Origin: Latrodectus hesperus
Lineage: Eukaryota > Arthropoda > Arachnida > Araneae > Theridiidae
Direction of reading: 5' to 3'
Assembly (NCBI GenBank): GCA_037975125.1
Contig: CM075852.1
Coordinates: 14,040,011-14,104,010, forward strand
DNA: 64,000 nt
The translations under genes and the position numbers were made by a program. Shown here piece after piece: positions 51,351-63,362 of the stretch (position 1 is its first letter; the number at the start of each line of letters is the position of its first letter). The notes below the pieces were generated by a model. The model did not search any database, had not been told where the DNA came from, and saw only the letters and a program-made list of their open reading frames with translations.

Positions 51351-53632
51351 CGATAAGTTATCAGTTATTTGTCAACTATAACAATGGTTTGTATAAACTT
51401 AAACAAACGTTAAATACCCTTTACATATCAATAAAAGTTACTGGGCATTTTTTTCTTAAGAGTTTCAACAAGCATGAAATACCATTTTAAAAAAATACTG
51501 TTGAATCAGATATAACGAGGACGGTATAGAATCAATTTTATACTATTACTGTTTCTTTTTTGGATAGTTTCCTTTTGACACAAAAGCCAGAGCGAATTTT
51601 ATATTTCATAAAATATATACCTGTATTAAAAATATTAAGCATTCCAAGTGAGAGTATATAAATAAATAAAATTTCGGAAGAAAGTCATTTGTTATCAGGA
51701 TACGTGAGTTAAGTTTCGAATAAATACAGAAATTGGAAGTACTTTTAGAAATATAAACAACAGCGCAGAAAATATAGGAAATAACTTCGTTGAAATGTTA
51801 GTATTGTGTCGTCTGGAAAGTTCTTGCCAATTTAATGTATCTCTTCATATCGTATGAATGGCACGCAAAATTCCGGGTAACTGAACACAAAATGAACATT
51901 TAAAAATATATATATTTCTTAAAAATAGGATAAGACGTTAAATAAGAAATAACTGACTAAAGAAAATGGGTTAAATATATTTAAAAACATTTGTGTTGTA
52001 ATTTGAACACTAATGTTGGAGAAAGTCTAATACTTAGGAAAATTTAAATGATCGTTTTTATTTGAAGTCTATCACTTCTTATGCTCGAATGTATTTTTTG
52101 CACCATAAAGTTAACAATTATAACCAATGAATAGGGAGAGAATTCCTTTTATTCTTCCCTATAAAAGTTCACTTTTAACTAACTAACAATTATTTCAATT
52201 GAAAGTTCTAATTAATTAGAACATTAAATTGCAATAAAAATATTGAAGTGTTTGTTATTGTATGAAATGTGAGACATGGAAATAGAAAGAAAATATTTTA
52301 ATAAGTGTTTTATTTGTTTTTTTCTGACACCTTTATGTATATATTTTTTAAAAATGTATACGAAAAAAGTGCAAAATCAAACTATGATAAATTATATGCT
52401 GTCAAATTTAAGAAACACTAATTTATCTAATCAAAAAGTATTATGAGTTATATAAAAGCGTGAGCTTATAATTACTTTTATAAAAAATATTTAATGTAAA
52501 AATAGCAGTAAGAAACATAAACTAAGGAGTTATCGTGTAAAGAAAACTACCAAAGAATATCAAATAATCCGAAAAAAATATTTTCTTTATATTTGCATTT
52601 AGATTTTAAAAAGTGTAAAAAACCCTACAGAAAAAATTCCTTTAAAATACTAATTTCAAATAAAAAAAGCTTTGTTTCATTTCATACATGGTCTCGTAAA
52701 GTGTGAAAGATTAATTAATAATTATCAATTAAGAGTTTAAATAACAAAAAAGTTGCGTTTCCTTATTTCGCTTCTCTTGAGACATGAAAAAGATGCGTTT
52801 TCAATATTATAAGTTGATTTATAATAAAAAAAATGCTTCTAAGTCTCTGTATTAGAAACTAGAAACCACATACGTAGTTAGATCGTGCATTTTTCATAAA
52901 ATTATATTTTCATATTTTAATTTTAATCCTAAAAAATTTTATATATATTTCTGTCATCATATTAAATACTGATTAATTTCACTTGAGTGTAATTTTTCAT
53001 TATTCAAGAACTGTTTCATTCATTCAAGAACTCATTATTGAAGATACATTAATTTTTTGGTATAAGAATTATTTTCTTGTATATGAAAATGATATTTGGA
53101 GATAGAAATTATGGTTTTAAAATACAATATTATAAGAGAGATGCAGAGAAATAAAAAAAGATTTATCGATAGAAATGAAAAAAATGGGGGAAAAGAATGA
53201 AGTCCAAAACGTTTATAAATATGTATTCTATATAAAATAAAATAATCTCCCGTTATAATCTTTAGTATTTAGATTATTAAGAACAATACAAAGGGAATCT
53301 AATGTATTTCATAAATAAAATCACGATTAAATATTAAAAATTCCATGATACTAAATTAGGAAAATTTTAAAGAATTAAGCGGTAGGAAAAGATTCTCTTA
53401 ATGATTTATCAAAGTTTTCTTTAAATTTTTTTGTTCATATTTACTGTTTCTATAGAAGCACTAAGACATGGACAACAAAGATTCGTGAAGCATAGGATGA
53501 CAAAAAGCTCTCTGATTTTAGAGCAACAATTGAAAAATATGTATATGCAAAATAGCTTTTGCCAGATGACAAAATCTCAATTTAATTGGTCAGTATAAAT
53601 TTTGGATCAATATATTTTAAAAGAAACTACTA
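51351..53632. other. AT-rich DNA, no gene seen
   Basis: No gene, exon or transposon recognised. Confidence 0.5.
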
Positions 53633-55129
53633 CACTCACATCAAAAAGTTAAGCATGAAGATGTAAAATGAAAAAAAAATTAACAAATGCTGCTTCGATT
53701 GATACAAAATTCGGCAGGAAAGTAGCATATATGTTTATGCATAAAATAAAATCAATAATTATGTACAGAAATGAAAGCAACATTTATTTTTTGTAAGTTA
53801 TCAGATAATGACATACTGGATATTTAAACAGAATTATGTATAAAGTGAAAATAAACAGCATAAAATGAAAAAAGGGCATTAATAGGGTATGTGAAACCCC
53901 CTCCTCATCTGTATACAAAGTTTACACCTTATGATCATGCTTTCAATTAGGTGGTCAACCACCGCAGAACTAAGCAATAGCCGTTCTTATTGTAGAGCAG
54001 TTTCCAGCTCAATAAGAGTGGCTGGAAGTTGGATACGTAAAGATACAGCACGGCTGAGAGCATACCAAAGATTTTCAATGGGATTAAGGTCAGGCGAATA
54101 TGCTGGACACACCATACGCGCAATCCCTTCACACTTCAGGTAGTCATCGACGATGTCAGCTCTATGGGGACGTGTGCTATCGTCCATTAAAACAAAAGTA
54201 GAACCAACTGCTGCAACATGCAATCTCACAATGGGTTCTAGGACTTCATCTCGATACCGGACCGCCGTCACAGAACCCCGTTTAAAGATGTGAAGGTTTA
54301 GATGCAGTATCCTAATGAAATCCCTGCCCACACCATAATGCTTCCGCCTCGGAATGCTTGATGTTCGGTGATGTTTTGGGGCTGATTGCAAATCTTGACT
54401 CATCAGTAAACATGACATTGCATCAGTCAGACACAGTCCAATTGACATGTTCCCGGTACCACTTTAATCGTGCCCCTCTTGATTGGATGAATAGACAAAC
54501 ACAAACTCCAGTTACCCGGGCGTACAGTTCACTCATATGTAATTTTCGGTGTACAGTAGCTGCAGATATCACCTTACTAATGGACACTGTAACCATAGAT
54601 GTCACACACGTAGAGGTCGCTCAGCGATTCCACTTGGCTAAAATAGCAATATATCGATCTTCCGCGGGGTTCGTAACCCTTGGTCGACCGGCTACGGGCT
54701 TTCGGACAACAGTCTGTGTGGTTTGAATTTTTCCATAAATATGAAATTACAGTTATGAACGCCGAAGAAAAGAGCAACATCTGAGATCAACTGTCCTGCT
54801 TCAATGCGCCCCACAGCATGCCAGCGCTCAGAATCTTCCATTCGTCTTCTGGAAGTCAAAGAAACAAGTATGTCTTGAAAAAAATTCGTACGAAAGTGTT
54901 AAGCACCTTCTATCAACACTTAGAATCAACTTCTGCAACCTTTCATAAAGCTTGTATCTTATAAGACTGCCCTTTTTGCATATTTCTTGACATGAAAGAG
55001 CGATTGGCTGTCACCTAACATATTTGCTTACTTCCATCTACTTCTGCAGTGATTTGCATCCTCTTCAATTCTGATTGGCTTCCGGAAATTAACATTTTCC
55101 TCTCCGTGATCAACTTTTGGAAGTGAATG
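53633..55129 (-). mobile_element. Tc1-like element with both TIRs
   Basis: The left end CACTCACATCAAAAAGTTAA (53633-53652) is answered at the right by the complement of CATTCACTTCCAAAAGTTGA (ending 55129). TA dinucleotides lie at 53631-53632 and 55130-55131. The length of 1497 bp is close to a full Tc1 element. The coding part runs on the - strand. The ends have diverged by several substitutions, so the copy is old. Confidence 0.82.
53879..54841 (-). pseudogene. Tc1-family transposase, near full length but frameshifted
   Basis: From ATG at 54841 (MEDSERWHAVGRIEAGQ) to TAA at 53879, about 320 codons, near the family length of about 340. The N-terminal helix-turn-helix (DVALFFGVH) is followed by AKW/AERP-type linker remnants and HRKLHMSELYARVTG. 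The first catalytic region is scrambled near 54400 (TNES/SRFA-type segment out of frame). Next come the open stretch with GSTFVLMDDSTRPHRADIV (54199-54143; second aspartate present, usual N replaced by S) and AYSPDLNPIENLWYAL (54110-54063; catalytic Glu present), and the tail RCKLCIQMR with GFHIPY. Frameshifts near 53985, 54430 and 54690 and several stops make it inactive. This is the best preserved Tc1 coding region in the window. Confidence 0.88.
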
Positions 55130-55131
55130 TA

Positions 55132-56736
55132 TTTTTAAATAGTTAACTGTGTGTGAAAAATTGCTTTATTTTGAAGATGCATAAAGCATGAAAAGATTGA
55201 AACGAACAATATTATATATAATTTTACATTTTAAACACTAGATAATTTCTCATTTTATACGATGCCTTTGCTTGTTTTCTAAATTTTAAATATTACTCAA
55301 AAAATTTTTTTATTTATTCATAGATCAGTTGTCATTTTTTATATATCGGTAAGTGAAAGGATTCTTTTGCATCAGGTCAGAACCTACTGTTTAAAATGCA
55401 CTCTGAGCTCAAGTGAACAGTCAGTTGCTCGGAAAGCTAAATCACTACCATTTAGTAGCCATTTTAAGAAAAAAAAATTTCTGAAAAACTACACCTTGCA
55501 AAAAAATATCTTTGTGTGATATTTCCCCAATAATAAGTAATATTCATTACACAGGGTGACCACGTGATTTCAAAAATCTTTATTTCAGATCAAATATTTG
55601 ATATTCGTTTAATTTGTTTATAAAAATAAGAAGCGATCATTTACATAAACATAATGGAAATGGTATAAACATGAATAAATTATGTAATCTCGAAGAACAA
55701 GAAAAACATTATATCACAATCTACATGCATATTTCTGGAGGTATAATTGGGGATTTTCAGGGTTTTCTCTTTTGCGGCATACGAATATAATTCAACATCT
55801 AAATAAAAGTCGAACAAAAAGGAACGATGAATATTAATAAAATCTTATATGACCGCTTTCAAACTACAATACGAGCCAATATTCTAAAGACCATTATAGC
55901 AAAGTTCCTATTTTGCACTGAGGTTTTACTTGAAATTGAATTAAGAACGGTTGTTTGGATGAAATGAATTGATCAGATGACCATAATGTTGATCTCTAAC
56001 TTACTATATAGTCTGTTTCATTCTAATATTTTGACGACAGAATTTGTTATGAATATAAATCGTAATGAATGCTGATTTGAACTCAACATAAAGTTACTTT
56101 TTCGTGATATACTTAGTTTGCCGTTCCGGAAGTCTGGTTGCTTCAAGAACGAAGTCATGAGAATTTTCTCTTTTTAAAGTGGTTATCTATGCATCTAAAG
56201 GTAGAGATCAATATGTATATCATAGGATCTCCCATCCTTTTTACATGACTACGTAATTTTTATTTAAAAAAAACAATTATTTCTTCTTTTTTAAGAAACA
56301 AAATTTCATCTTTATCATAAAATTCACCTTCATAAACTGCAGCGAAAGTGCTTACGCTTTTCCCCATATCCCGTAAATGCATTGGAACGCTGATGAGACT
56401 CTCGACTTCAATATTTAATAACTTCATAACTAAAAAGAATTTTCAAATGTTTCACATTTCAGTCGATTTGCTTTTACCTAATCTATATATGAGCCCTCAA
56501 TTCGGGAAAAAAGAACATTTTGAGCAAAGCTAAATAAATGGTTAACTGTCATTCAAAAATAACAAATATTATTTTTCCAAATCATAAGTTTTCCTCTGTA
56601 AGCTGCAGCTCTGTCAGAGTATAAAATTTTCAGTAAATTGTGATTTCATTAAAATTTAAAAAAATGACTCATTAAATTAATATACTTGTGAAAATAACTT
56701 TATTTTCATTAATATGACACTTTTTTAATTGAAACT
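55132..56736. other. AT-rich DNA, no gene seen
   Basis: No gene or element recognised. Confidence 0.5.
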
Positions 56737-56749
56737 ATAATTAATGCTT

Positions 56750-57135
56750 CTTCTTCTTCTTCTTCTTCTTCGAGTTGCGTTTGTATGTCATTGGGCATCT
56801 CTGCTTTTATCAGCATTTTGTACTATTAACTCCAAACCCAATGTTTCTTAGTTCCAGTTGCTCGGGTCACCCACTTTATTCATAAAGTCCGATAATCCTA
56901 TAATGGAGTCTAGGTGTAACTCTCTAGTATGGATGATGCCTAAAGAGGTCAATCTAGGGAGGGCAAGAGCCTCGCATTCATAAATGATATGCTCTGGCCG
57001 TTTCCTCTTGCATATGACATTTCCTGCAGATAGGATCTTGCTGAAACAGTCCCATTTTATGGAGATGTTTTCTGAAATAGTAGTGCCCAGTACTGAAGCC
57101 TACGATTAAACGTATCTTCTGCCTACATCATCTTA
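56750..57135 (-). mobile_element. 5'-truncated LINE insertion with (GAA)n tail and perfect TSD
   Basis: Perfect 13-bp direct repeats ATAATTAATGCTT flank it at 56737-56749 and 57136-57148. On the - strand it encodes the last part of ORF2: TGHYYFRKHLHKMG-type block (near 57075-57040), a zinc knuckle with DPICRKCHM and EET (near 57040-57005), and CEALALPRLTSLGIIHTREL (near 56980-56915). DFMNKVGDPSNWN follows before the stop near 56850. The 3' end is a (GAA)n tail, seen here as CTT repeats at 56748-56771. One or two frame changes are present. This is a clean target-primed insertion, probably of R1/Jockey-clade LINE type. Confidence 0.88.
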
Positions 57136-57189
57136 ATAATTAATGCTTACAAAGGAACCTAATACTGAAGTACTGAAAATATCACTTAT

Positions 57190-57534
57190 GTTGTTGTTAC
57201 TTGGAGAAGCCAAGTCGAAGGCTGTGCGAAATTAAGTCAGATCTTTTGTTTAATGAAAGTACCACGATGGTGAAAGTACGATCTAAGACTCCTCCGATAG
57301 ATGGCATCATAAGAAGATCCACTCCCTCCATTTTGACTTTGATCTGGAAGAAATCTTTTCCAGACCATTACACCCATGGTAATTGATCAACGACTGACTA
57401 CAGAACTCTCTGTTCCACAGATTTAACGAGTACGTATATCGCATGTACTCGGGTGGTTTTTGGCGGCATTGGGAATCGAACCCAGCCCTTCCGGATGGAA
57501 GGCCGATGCCCTAACCACTAAGCTAACATGGCCC
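57190..57534 (-). repeat. tRNA-derived SINE, family VI head, (CAA)n tail
   Basis: On the - strand the head GGGCCATGTTAGCTTAGTGG, with B-box GGGTTCGATTCCCAAT (near 57467-57482), is tRNA-like. The 5' and 3' acceptor halves do not pair, so it is a SINE head, not a tRNA gene. The tail (CTTTCACCATCGTGGTACTT, then CTTAATTTCGCACAGCC, then CCAAGTAACAACAACA) matches the tail of the family I SINE at 15546-15857. The head is unlike that element's head. Confidence 0.85.
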
Positions 57535-58439
57535 TTTATACCGTTTACTGTGCACTAAATGTCAGATAATATTTGAAATAGAGAAACAGTTACAGAAAAA
57601 ACATCTGTGCTTTGTGTTCAAAAGGAAAAGGGGAAAAAGTGCTCGAAGTTTAATTCCTTTTAAATATAGACTGATTAACTTGTCTCATACCAAAATATTC
57701 GTTATCTAAAAGTTGGATTAAGTATGCTATGGCAATTTTTAGTTTCATGTGCTTTATAATATCTATTAATTGAAATAAAGTAATTTCTGATTATTTTAAT
57801 AATTTTTTTTCATTTTCTTATATACATTGTCATTGTTACACTTAAAATGTTATATTCGCTTTTAAATTTCTTTTTATATTAATTATGATAAAGCCATGTA
57901 AGTAACAATACTGCACTCATCAGCTAATTTGTCATAATTTTCTTTTTAAAGCGTTTTTGCTTTAAGGAATATAAGCGTATATTATTAAAAAATGTGACAT
58001 CCCTAGAAATAAACAACAGTACAGTAATAATAACTGCAGAGTAATTATAACAGTGCTATAGTATAAGGTCATATATAAGTTTGAAAAACTAAACATCAAA
58101 ATAAAATTGATGGAGAACATCAACAAAATTTAAAGAATAATATTTTTGCTTCATAGAATAAATCTACCTTTGCAAAAATATTTCACATTTTTTCAATGTC
58201 ATATATAATTCTATAATACTAAAAAATAATTTTATAAACTTATTGAAGTGATTTCTTAGTAATTTATAATATTTAATGTTTTCTGCAAATTTCTATGATT
58301 TTCCTATTAAATACAAATGAATTCAGGAATTATAATATGTTACTATGTATACTTACCTCAAATTTAATGGATAGTCATAAATATAAATATAGTGAAATAA
58401 CATATGTCAGAAAATTAACATTTATAATATTTTGATCCT
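57535..58439. other. AT-rich DNA, no gene seen
   Basis: No gene or element recognised. Confidence 0.5.
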
Positions 58440-59400
58440 GTGTTTAAATATAAATAAAATGAAGCGGAAATCTATGTTATAATATTACATTAATACAATT
58501 TCATTTATTCGAATAAAAAAATTGATTTAAATATGATAAATGCTTTAAATAAAAAATTCTTTAATGATAAATGCTTTAAATATGTTTCATATATGAAAAA
58601 TATTCTTTGACTATGATAAATATCAGAAATTAATAATTTCTTTCTAAAATATATCAATCTTATCTTCCATCACCAGATGTTTCTAAATTCCTGCGAAATA
58701 AAACGTAACAGAAAATTTGATTTCATATACTTCGAACCAATAAAAAACCTTCAAACAAAAAGTTAATGCAAAGAAAATCCTTTCCAATAAAAAAAAATTA
58801 TTAATTTTCAAAAAAAAAGATTTCATTTTTCGACACTGAAAAAAATTGTCTAAATTTTTTAAATTATCCTAAAGTAAAATGTAACACACAAAAGTATCTT
58901 TACGACATTTCGTTTCTAGGCGTGATATATGAGATAATATATTGCTTAAAAATCTATTACAATATTATATTCATATTATATTATATGATTCAATATAATT
59001 CATATTTAAAAAAAACCCTTTATTTCCTATATAAAAAAACTACTAATTTTCGAAAAAAGGATTTTTTTTTCCTCACTGGAAATATATGAATTTCCTAAAT
59101 TATTTGGGAAATAAAATAATCAGAAAAATGCAATTTTTTAAATTTATAATTAGTATTTCGTTTAATTAATTTATAAAAGTATTTCGTCTTTATTAATATT
59201 TCTTTTCTTTTTTTTTGCAATCGGTAATAAATAAAAGGAAAAATTTGTTAATTTTGTTATAATATTATATTAAAGTAAATTATATGAGCCTAATTTTATA
59301 TAATTCAAGCCACCAAAAAAGACCTTCATTCCCAACAACAAATATCAAAATCAGGAATTTATATCGAAAATAGTTCTTATTTTTAAACATGTCCGAATCT
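58440..59400. repeat. Old tandem repeat of about 0.28 kb, three units
   Basis: Blocks recur in the same order. One is TTATAATATTAYATTAA (58477, 58957, 59257). Another is TATAATTCA..CCAAAAAAACCTTCATT-like (58730, 58990, 59303). A third is CTACTAATTTTCGAAAAAAGGATTTTTTTTTCC-like (58797, 59040). Strongly diverged; borders approximate. Confidence 0.45.
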
Positions 59401-59426
59401 CTTAAAAGAAGCATTATCGGACATAA

Positions 59427-59747
59427 ATGAAAAAAAAATGCCAGATCTCCTCTATTTTAGAGAGGGCTCTGTTGCACATTCAAATAATATTGCCCCTCGC
59501 ATTTAATATCGATGCCACCTTTTGTTTTGTTGCGCCTCATTCTGAGAAATATGTTGTGAAGAAAAGGTCAGATGGTGAATTGACTACTATACGTGTGACG
59601 TCATCCATTCTGGATTTCCGTTTTTGTTTTCATGAGAGGAGGCACATTTTTGCTTCTTCCTCTATTAGCGATCCCGATTCAACAGTGGGGGGGGGACTCC
59701 TTTTACGACGTAATCAACAAGTGTGGTCAGTCCGTTGGGCTACTTAG
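59427..59747 (+). other. GC-richer island with a 106-codon open frame and a CRE-like site
   Basis: An open frame of 106 codons in locally balanced base composition. It contains TGACGTCA at 59596-59603 and a run of ten G at about 59687. The predicted protein shows no signal peptide, repeat or family motif that I know. Codon content is unremarkable. It might be an exon, a promoter-proximal CpG island or a transposon remnant. I would not call it a gene without transcript data. Confidence 0.25.
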
Positions 59748-60880
59748 GGGAGAGCATAAAAATTGAGCTTCGTAATTTGTTCGTACTTTTTCCCGATACC
59801 TTTAAAATAGGACTTCTAAATAAAAGATTGAACAAAATGCTTCAAAAATTAAATTCCAAATTAAAAATTAATAAATTTATTTAATTATCCAGCTTCATAG
59901 GAAATTAAATGCTGGTTCCTAGAATTTAAGTAAAAATTTATTCATAAATGATATTTTTTGTTTATTTAATTGAATTAAATTTTTTACCTTAAATAAACAT
60001 ATTACAAGTAAAATTAAAGTAAAAAAAATTTTAATTGGCAAATGGAAGAGTATTAACACATATAAAAATATCTATTTGTAAAATAACGGAAATATTAGAG
60101 GAAAGCATTTAAAAAAAGAATTTTGCAATATGTGAAACAGAGTAAATTTTAATGCCTTAAAATCCTTGAGTCTTTTTTTTTCCTTTTTTAAATCTTTAAA
60201 AAATAAAAGAATTCTATGCAACTTATACACATATCAAAATATAAGTGTAAGCTAAAATGTGGAAAATTTCTTATAAATATAAAATAAATGTAAGACAATA
60301 TTTACGAAACTGAAAATTATTGAAAAAATAAATTTTATAAACTGAAAATTAAATACAATAAGACAGTTTTCAGAAACAGTAATTAATCTTTCAAACTATA
60401 AATAAAATTAGTTTTTATTCAAACAAAAAATAATTCATGTCAATGAAAAACTTATTAAATTTCAATAGAAAATATAGAAAAAATTTGAAGAGTTTTATGC
60501 CTAAAAATTAATTTTACTTATTATGCCAAAAAAATTGACAGAAATTGTTTAAATATTGATGAAATTTACATTAAATTTCGGATCCTTTCGTAAAACTTTA
60601 AGAGAGATAAACCGTCATAAAATGTAACGATAAACTTTTAAATGTTTGATGAAAATACTTAACTTTCGATGACAATCCATTTCATTTCCTTCTCTCAAAT
60701 ATTAAAATACTCATATTTTAACCACAAAATATCTGAAAAAACTGTCAACATTTTCCGCCAAAACAATTAATATTTATTTTAAGATTAATGTTAAACACTA
60801 AGATTTGTTTTATATATAAATATGTATACAGTGCCTTTTAGATAATGTGTGTGTTCGCGCGAGAGCGGTTTATGATATCG
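59748..60880. other. AT-rich DNA, no gene seen
   Basis: No gene or element recognised. A short CpG patch TTCGCGCGAGAGCGG lies at 60854-60868, just before the SINE. Confidence 0.5.
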
Positions 60881-60890
60881 TAAGATATAT

Positions 60891-61175
60891 GTTGTTGTTG
60901 TCGTGTGCCAGCGAGGCTGGCAATATGGGGTGCGCTGCTCCACTTTTCCAACTGAACCCTATTTTGGTGTGGAGTCCGACTTCCTCAGTACACACGTGCC
61001 ATAGGGACCCGTTTATAGGGTAGGCAACCATTCATACAAGGAAAGGACAAACACAGGATAGAGAGAGAGAGAGAGAGAGAGAGAAAGTACATCCATGCCC
61101 GAATCGGGATTCGAACCCAGGACCTCGCTGTCCGCAGTCAGACACGCTGACCATTAGACAAGTTGGGCAGCATCT
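60891..61175 (-). repeat. tRNA-derived SINE, family I, with TSD and internal (GA)n
   Basis: Reverse-complement copy of the SINE at 62289: CTGCCCAACTTGTCTAATGG head, B-box GGGTTCGAATCCCG (near 61106-61119), CCCTATAAACGGGTCCC, and the tail CCAAAATAGGGTTCAGTTGG, GCAGCGCACCCCATATTGCC and GACAACAACAAC. Target duplication TAAGATATAT (60881-60890) and TAAGATTTAT (61176-61185), one mismatch. The CT-rich linker has expanded to a (GA)n run at 61059-61084 (+ strand). Confidence 0.9.
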
Positions 61176-61185
61176 TAAGATTTAT

Positions 61186-62276
61186 AAAGTTTGAAATTAA
61201 ACTTTCCAATAAAAACAATGTGAAAAAGCTACAATTAGTGACCGAATTTATATTAGTGTATTCATTCACCTATTACAAATTTAATATATAGGCTACATAT
61301 GACCTGTTGAAAAATATAGAAAATTTTTAAAAAATGTTCATTATGTGACATTTTTCGCTAACAAATTATTATAAACGACGAAAGAATATAATGTATTTCA
61401 AATAATGACATTTTTCAACAGTTTAACAAAAATAATCGAAAACTGTATTTAATCCTAATCTAACTTTTGTATAGCAAAAGTTAGATAATTATTATCTGCA
61501 GTTTTCACCCTTAAATTTAATGTTACTTTTTGATGATATTTAAAAAACAAAACAATTTTTATTTTTCATAAGAGAGATTTTACATATTAATTTCTTATAA
61601 TTTTTATTAAATACTCCAGGAATATAACGATAATTAGTAAATCAAAGAACATAAATATTTTTATTGCCAATTTGGATTTTACTTATGTATATGATATTTT
61701 AAATACTATGTTAATAAAAAAAAATTATTTCTTATGTTGTTTTTACATTTTCAAATAATACTCAATTTTTAAAAATTAGATATGACTTTCTGTATTGTAT
61801 TTTGATTTATACAACCAAGAGAACACTGTTGCTTTAATATTTTATTGAAACCCTTCAGAGTTTGCATTTCATAAATAGCGGTCCATGATATCGTGACATC
61901 ATGAAGAAACACCGCGAGCCCCCGTCGAGAGAAATGCTTCATCGAGCAATAAATAAGATGGAGGTATCGTTTAGCATTCTCTTTGTTAAAAAAATTGACG
62001 CCGGGGAAGAGAGTAATGGACTTTCAGTGGCGATCTCTATTCTCCGCTTCTTTTGATAATTTTATTTATTTATATAGCATCTATAATCTCTTCATAAATA
62101 CAAATATATTTCGAATTTATTGGAAATTATTATTTCAGCTACTATTTCATCATGAAATAATTCATTAAATATCTGAACATTTTATTTTGTTTTTAATCTA
62201 AATTTAAATGGAAAGAAAGTTTGATTTTACTCCCCCAAGTTAATTTTTAATGCCTACTTAATGCATTTAAGATATT
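61186..62276. other. AT-rich DNA; less AT-rich patch at 61870-62045
   Basis: No recognised gene. The patch at 61870-62045 contains CGATATC/ATCGTGAC, CCGCGAGCCCCCGTCG and GACGCCGGGGAAGAG, clearly richer in CpG than its flanks. No protein family recognised; it may be an exon, promoter or remnant. Confidence 0.35.
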
Positions 62277-62288
62277 ATAAGCAGAATC

Positions 62289-62551
62289 GCTGCCCATCTT
62301 GTCTAGTGGTCAGCGTGCCTGACTGGGTCCTACGTTCGAGTCCCGGTTCGGCCATGGATTCTTTCTATTTTTCCTGTCTTTGTCCTTTCCTTGTATAAAT
62401 GAGGTGTGAATGGTTGCCTACCCTATTAACGGGTACCTATATACTGTGTACTAAAGAAGTCGGACTCCACACCAAAATAGGGTTCAGTTGGAAAAGGGGA
62501 GCAGCGCACCCCATGTTGCCCGCCTAGTTGGCACACGACAACAACAACATA
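62289..62551 (+). repeat. tRNA-derived SINE, family I, with perfect TSD
   Basis: Perfect 12-bp target duplication ATAAGCAGAATC (62277-62288 and 62552-62563). The A-box is TCTAGTGGTCAGCGTG and the B-box is CGTTCGAGTCCCGG (near 62333-62346). The linker has CCTTTCCTTGTATAAATGAG, the block CCCTATTAACGGGT, and the tail GGGTTCAGTTGGAAAAGGGG then GCACACGACAACAACAACAT. The perfect duplication suggests a young insertion. Confidence 0.93.
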
Positions 62552-62563
62552 ATAAGCAGAATC

Positions 62564-63262
62564 TCATATTAAAAATGTCTCTAACATTATTTTTAGCAAT
62601 ATTTAAGCAAGAAATTAATCTCTAACATTTTTAGCACAATAATTTTAAATGAATCCGTAAATTCCAAACCTTTGAAGCACCTTTATTTACGTTACCTTAA
62701 ATATGGTTTCAAATACATTTATTCAAATTGTATATTATTTCATGATGTGTTTAATAATTTTAAAGCAACAGCATTTCAATGAAAATTTATTAGATAAAAG
62801 TATATTTTAAATTATTGATATTTTATTTTTTAAAAATTTGTTTTAAAATTAATTATATATAATGTATTTAAATATCAATTAGTTAATTTATTATTAGTTT
62901 AATCCATCATGGGCTTTTTAAGAAAAAAATTGTAAGCATTAACGTATACATTTATTTTACTCATTTAATTTTTGGAAAGCGTGTACTTTAAAGCAAATTC
63001 ACCTTACACAATGGTAATCTAAAGTCATGTAAAAGTGGGTTGGCTTGATTTGTGCTGTTCATTGTTTTACGTTCAGTTTTTCGAGAAAAATATTTTTTGA
63101 GTGCTCCTCGGTGAAAATTGGTGATTTTTTTTTTCTTTTCTTTTTGTCATTAAAAGTGTTTGGTGAAACAAAATAAGGCACTGGGCAATAATCCACGCAA
63201 AATTTAAAAAAAATTATTATCATATTCAACATCATCCAATCTGCACCAAATCGGATAGAAAT
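62564..63262. other. AT-rich DNA, no gene seen
   Basis: No recognised gene. The open frame on the - strand near 63059-63265 is AT-rich and shows no motif. Confidence 0.45.
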
Positions 63263-63269
63263 CAAAGGT

Positions 63270-63362
63270 CACCCTAAGTTTTGCACACGAGGATTAATTC
63301 AACCAAGATTTGAATTTTAAAAGAATTCCTAATCACTACAAATCTTCACTTTTAAGGTGGAA
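63270..63362 (-). repeat. SINE family II, strongly decayed
   Basis: Matches the central part of the copy at 46128-46225: TTTTGCACACGAGGATTAAT, then ATTCCTAATCACTACAAATC, then AAGGTGGAAGTTTTGAAC in place of the B-box region. Confidence 0.6.

Noticed and set aside
57460..57534. Possible tRNA gene on the minus strand
   Set aside because: Promoter boxes and T-arm are good, but the acceptor halves do not pair and a SINE body with a (CAA)n tail follows.
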